Source: Putridiphycobacter sp045107045 (GTDB taxonomy: Bacteria > Bacteroidota > Bacteroidia > Flavobacteriales_D > Crocinitomicaceae). From it: a stretch of DNA of 64,000 nt. This document shows, piece after piece, positions 60,513 through 64,000 of this stretch. Position 1 is the stretch's first letter, and every line of letters starts with the position of its first letter. A program made the position numbers and the translations under genes. The stretch covers positions 1 through 64,000 of the forward strand of contig JBGCFR010000017.1 of NCBI GenBank assembly GCA_045107045.1, given 5' to 3'. The notes beneath the pieces are model-generated. The model had not been told where the DNA came from. It saw only the letters and a list, made by a program, of their open reading frames with translations, and searched no databases.

Positions 60513-62123
60513 ATGTTCAAAAATAGTTTGAAATATAAACTAATTATACTGGTTAGTATTGTTTTCGTTACATTTTCAGCATGTAAATCACCAGCCGAAA
60601 CTGAAAAAGAAATCAAGATTAAGCTTTCTGCATTGATTGAAACCAAATTTAAAGAAAGTAATTTTTCGTTTGACAGTTCTACCCTTGTGAATGGGAGTCA
60701 TGTAGCAGAATTTTACGAATCAGCCTCTTATGAGCCATTATGGGTAGATGATTCTACATTGACAGCTAACGGTGAAGAATTACTCGGATTATTATCGAAT
60801 GCTAAGGCATATGGTTTATGGCCAAGTTATTATAATGTTGATGAGATTAATAGTTATTTGCTTGATTCACTATTAGATGCTGAAATTTTATTGACAAATG
60901 GTTTTTATTTATTTACAAGACATTTACAGACTGGTGTTCTTGAAGAAGACACAGTCGTTAGATTTAATCTTAATAAACAAGATATAAATTTCAGCCATAC
61001 TGATTTATTACGTCAAATAAAAGATGGTAAAAGTGTGAAAGAAGTAATCTTGAAAGTTCAACCGCAATTATGGGAATATCAGCAATTGCAGAAAGGTTTA
61101 GCTAGTTTTGTGAATGAATTTGAATTAGATACTTTAACCATTTCTATACCACCAATAAAAGACGATTCCACAAAATGTTATAATGCAGCAAAAAAGGCAT
61201 TGATTCAGAATAAGATTCTTTCTGAATCAGAGGCGACTAATGATTCTTTGTTTTTACAAAGACTAAAAGAATTCCAGCTGGCAAATGGGTTGAAAGATGA
61301 TGCTGTTGTAGGTAAATGGACCGGTAGAATGTTGGCAAAGTCTAATATGGATCGTTTTTGTCAAGGATCCGTGAGTCTTGAAAAGTGGAGATGGAAAGCT
61401 AAAGATACTATTCCACACCGTTATATTTGGGTTAATTTGCCATCATATACCTTAAAAATGTTTGACCAGAATGAGTTAGTGCGGAAGCACAGAGTAGTGG
61501 TTGGAGCATATGGCACTCAAACTCCTGAATTTCATGCAAAAATGAAACGAATGGTAACAAATCCATTTTGGTATGTACCTTATTCAATTGCCTCGACAGA
61601 AATTTTGAATGGGATAAAAAAAGACACTACTTATTTAGGTAGGAGAGGCTATAAATTATTCCGAGATGGAGCAGAGGTAGACGCTAAGGCAGTGGATTGG
61701 TCAGAAGTGGGAGAAACTAATTTTAGATACAATGTTCGTCAAAATGGAGGAGGAGGCAATAGCTTAGGGAAGATTAAGTTTTTATTTCCCAATAAACATG
61801 CCGTATATATACACGACACGCCTAGTAAATCACTATTTTGGAATGATATTAGGGCATATTCGCATGGTTGTGTTCGTTTGCATGAGCCATATGAACTAGC
61901 GAAAGCCATTTTGAAAATAGATGATCATAAAATAAAGAGTGATTCTATAGAATCTATGATAAATAGAGGGGTTAAAAGAGTAATAGAATTCAATACTCCT
62001 ATTGATGTCTATATAGAGTATTATACTGCCACAGGTGATAGCTTAGGACAAATTACCTTTTACCCTGACATGTATGGACGAGATAAGAAGTTCATTGATA
62101 TTGTCAGGGCAAACATAAAATAA
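60513..62123 (+). CDS. L,D-transpeptidase (YcbB-type)
   Basis: The 536-residue protein has a lipoprotein-like signal (VTFSACKS), a scaffold region, a peptidoglycan-binding-like helical segment near 210-270 (LFLQRLKEFQLANGLKDDAV, quoted by LKEFQLANGL) and the YkuD-type catalytic domain. That domain includes VVVGAYGTQTPEF, NPFWYVPYSI, VYIHDTP and the catalytic cysteine in YSHGCVRLHEP. It should make 3-3 crosslinks in peptidoglycan or attach proteins to it. It precedes the oligopeptidase gene by 4 bp. Confidence 0.92.
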   Translation: MFKNSLKYKLIILVSIVFVTFSACKSPAETEKEIKIKLSALIETKFKESNFSFDSSTLVNGSHVAEFYESASYEPLWVDDSTLTANGEELLGLLSNAKAYGLWPSYYNVDEINSYLLDSLLDAEILLTNGFYLFTRHLQTGVLEEDTVVRFNLNKQDINFSHTDLLRQIKDGKSVKEVILKVQPQLWEYQQLQKGLASFVNEFELDTLTISIPPIKDDSTKCYNAAKKALIQNKILSESEATNDSLFLQRLKEFQLANGLKDDAVVGKWTGRMLAKSNMDRFCQGSVSLEKWRWKAKDTIPHRYIWVNLPSYTLKMFDQNELVRKHRVVVGAYGTQTPEFHAKMKRMVTNPFWYVPYSIASTEILNGIKKDTTYLGRRGYKLFRDGAEVDAKAVDWSEVGETNFRYNVRQNGGGGNSLGKIKFLFPNKHAVYIHDTPSKSLFWNDIRAYSHGCVRLHEPYELAKAILKIDDHKIKSDSIESMINRGVKRVIEFNTPIDVYIEYYTATGDSLGQITFYPDMYGRDKKFIDIVRANIK

Positions 62124-62127
62124 TACC

Positions 62128-64000
62128 ATGCACGTACCAAAAATAAGCCAAAAAAACCATCAATTTATTGAACATGGTTTTAAAAGAAACGACCCGTATT
62201 ATTGGTTAAGAGAAAAAGAGAACCCCGAAGTCATTGCACACTTAAGTAATGAAAATGATTACACAAAGTTTAAATTAAAGCATACTGAATCATTCCAAGA
62301 GACCTTGTTTCATGAAATGAAAAATAGAATTAAAGAAGATGATTCTTCAGTACCCTATTTTAAAAATGAATATTGGTATTATTCAAGATACAAAGAAGGG
62401 CAAGAGTATGCTATTTATGCTAGAAAACATTTATCGTTAATAGGTGAAGAAGAAGTATTATTAGATGAAAATAGCATGGCGGAAGGTCATGATTATTATG
62501 AAATTGTGTCTTTTTCTATTAGCCCAAATAATCAATTTTTGGTATTTGCGGAAGATATAACTGGTAGAAGGCAGTATCAGCTCAGAGTGAAAGACCTTAA
62601 AACAGGAGAGGTTCTGCGTGATTTAATTTTAGGTACTGGTAGTGATTTGGCTTGGCATAAAAACAGTAGTCAGTTTTATTATGTGATAAAAGACCCAAGT
62701 ACCTTGCGTCCTTACCAAGTTAAAATGCACCATTTAAACACGCCAAATGACAATGACGATTTAATTTATACTGAATTAGATGAAGCTTATATTACAGGAG
62801 TCTCGAAAGAGAAAAATGGAAGATTTGTTTTTATCGGATCATGGAGCACCTTAACAACAGAATATCGGTATTTAGATCTTGATGCCAATAAAAAAGATTT
62901 TCAAATATTTCACCCTAGAACTTTAAAGTTGGAATATTATCCCGAGGCGGGCTTAGATGGTTTTTATATTAAGCATAACCGAAATGCTAAAAACTTTGCA
63001 TTAAGTTTTTGCCGATTTGATAAAGTTGAAATTGGCAGTTGGGAGACTATTCAACCACATGACAATGAAATTTTGTTAGAAGATTTTGAGGTTTTCAAAA
63101 ATCATTTAGTTGTTCATGAAAAAGTAAATGGCTTGGCGCAACTAAGAGTCTATAATTTTGAAAAAAAATCTAATAAAGTTATCCCGCCAAAGGAGGATAC
63201 TTTTATGCTGTATTTAGATCAAAACCCAGTTATAGATGCAACAAAAGTTCGCATAAAATATAGCTCATTAACTACGCCTACATCAGTAATTGATATTGAT
63301 TTAGATGATTTTTCAGAAACAATTTTGAAGGTTCAACCTGTTATTGGTGAGTTTAAGTCAGAGAATTATCAATCTGAAAGAATTTGGGGAACTGGAGATG
63401 ATGGGACTAAGGTGCCGGTATCCCTGGTTTATAAAAAAACTGAATTTAAAAAAGATGGCACTAACCCTTTACTATTATACGGTTATGGGTCATATGGTTC
63501 AACTATTGACCCTTATTTTAGTTCTATTCGATTAACATTGTTAGATAGAGGCTTTGTATTTGCTATTGCTCATATACGAGGAAGTGAGTATTTGGGAACA
63601 AATTGGTATGAAGATGGTAAATTCCTGAAAAAGAAAAATACGTTTACTGACTTTATTGCATGTGCTCAAACATTGGTTTATCAAAACTATGTTTGCAAGG
63701 ATAAGGTTTTTGCTATGGGAGGAAGCGCTGGAGGTTTATTAATGGGAGCTGTAGCCAATTTAAATCCAAGCTTATGGGCAGGTATTATATCTAATGTACC
63801 ATTTGTAGATGTTGTGACCACTATGATGGATGAAACAATTCCATTAACTACGGGAGAGTATGAAGAATGGGGTAACCCGAATGATCCAGAATACTTTTTT
63901 TATATGCTGTCATATTCGCCATACGATAGTATCAGCGCTCAAAACTATCCTCCAATGCTAATTACAAGTGGTTTGCATGATTCGCAAGTGCAATATTGGG
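62128..64000 (+). CDS. Oligopeptidase B / S9A-family peptidase, truncated by the window end
   Basis: The open frame runs from the ATG at 62128 to the window edge without a stop (at least 624 codons), so the gene is partial. It matches prolyl-oligopeptidase-type S9A enzymes: opening KRNDPYYWLREKENPEV, a seven-bladed propeller region with repeated DLKTGE and SW segments, and the hydrolase domain with GYGSYGSTIDPYF, IRGSEYLG, the nucleophile Ser in GGSAGGLLMG and the Asp region SGLHDSQVQYW. The catalytic His lies beyond the edge. It follows the L,D-transpeptidase gene by 4 bp. The role is probably cleavage of short peptides at basic residues. Confidence 0.9.
   Translation, partial: MHVPKISQKNHQFIEHGFKRNDPYYWLREKENPEVIAHLSNENDYTKFKLKHTESFQETLFHEMKNRIKEDDSSVPYFKNEYWYYSRYKEGQEYAIYARKHLSLIGEEEVLLDENSMAEGHDYYEIVSFSISPNNQFLVFAEDITGRRQYQLRVKDLKTGEVLRDLILGTGSDLAWHKNSSQFYYVIKDPSTLRPYQVKMHHLNTPNDNDDLIYTELDEAYITGVSKEKNGRFVFIGSWSTLTTEYRYLDLDANKKDFQIFHPRTLKLEYYPEAGLDGFYIKHNRNAKNFALSFCRFDKVEIGSWETIQPHDNEILLEDFEVFKNHLVVHEKVNGLAQLRVYNFEKKSNKVIPPKEDTFMLYLDQNPVIDATKVRIKYSSLTTPTSVIDIDLDDFSETILKVQPVIGEFKSENYQSERIWGTGDDGTKVPVSLVYKKTEFKKDGTNPLLLYGYGSYGSTIDPYFSSIRLTLLDRGFVFAIAHIRGSEYLGTNWYEDGKFLKKKNTFTDFIACAQTLVYQNYVCKDKVFAMGGSAGGLLMGAVANLNPSLWAGIISNVPFVDVVTTMMDETIPLTTGEYEEWGNPNDPEYFFYMLSYSPYDSISAQNYPPMLITSGLHDSQVQYW

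Overview
The window is AT-rich, tightly packed bacterial chromosome from a member of the Bacteroidota, most likely the order Flavobacteriales. Supporting evidence: Bacteroidota-type promoters (TTG, about 18 bp, TAnnTTTG) before sdhC and yqgE; an ECF sigma/FecR/STN signalling module; a single-subunit five-helix SdhC with a ~670-residue SdhA; a large signal peptidase I; an outer-membrane DUF5723/TSP3/OmpA protein; DUF4783, DUF3667, WbqC and GIN-domain proteins; weak ribosome sites and frequent TTG starts. Family and genus cannot be fixed from this sequence. No rRNA, phage, classical transposase or CRISPR array is present.

Layout. 0-5 kb: tRNA-Asp, a DUF58 protein, yidD, dsbD and two small unknowns. 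5-12 kb: rnhB, then a probable operon of an unknown membrane-anchored protein, an OmpA-type protein with eight TSP3 repeats and a lipoprotein. 12-19 kb: rlmH and a polytopic membrane protein converge on a five-gene polysaccharide cluster (Wzx-type flippase, three glycosyltransferases, an O-acetyltransferase). 19-29 kb: housekeeping genes (an RlmI-like methyltransferase, lepB, dapB, ettA) mixed with a degenerate ThiE-like barrel, an ABM-VOC fusion and two paralogous lipoproteins. 29-32 kb: a three-gene amino-sugar cassette (DegT aminotransferase, PglD-like acetyltransferase, WecF-like transferase). 33-38 kb: the suf operon for iron-sulfur clusters (sufA-type, sufB, sufC, sufD). 38-42 kb: the sdh operon, interrupted between sdhA and sdhB by a four-helix-bundle gene. 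42-44 kb: an accessory patch with a DUF559 nuclease-like gene, several copies of a short inverted-repeat element and a truncated gene. 44-50.6 kb: two PhoB/OmpR-type response regulators, an intradiol-dioxygenase-like lipoprotein, a large secreted lipoprotein and a TonB-dependent receptor. 50.7-56 kb: two LA_2272-repeat outer-membrane proteins with FecR and ECF sigma, and a GIN-domain lipoprotein. 57-64 kb: yqgE, a TPR protein, an aminotransferase IV, a rhomboid protease, an L,D-transpeptidase and a truncated oligopeptidase B.

The most unusual regions are: (1) 42.0-43.75 kb, where copies of a roughly 110-bp palindromic element with 11-bp terminal inverted repeats flank the DUF559 gene, encode its C-terminal tail, adjoin a truncated secreted-protein gene and carry nested inserts of a second short repeat; (2) the insertion-like four-helix-bundle gene in the sdh operon; (3) the ECF/FecR locus whose third member has an STN sensor domain joined to an LA_2272-repeat region where a TonB barrel would be expected; (4) tandem TTAACATTG repeats between a TonB receptor and an orphan response regulator.

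All calls come from reading the sequence and from general knowledge of protein families. No database search was run. Start codons were moved downstream or upstream where signal peptides, conserved N-termini or operon spacing favoured it, and each such choice is stated.
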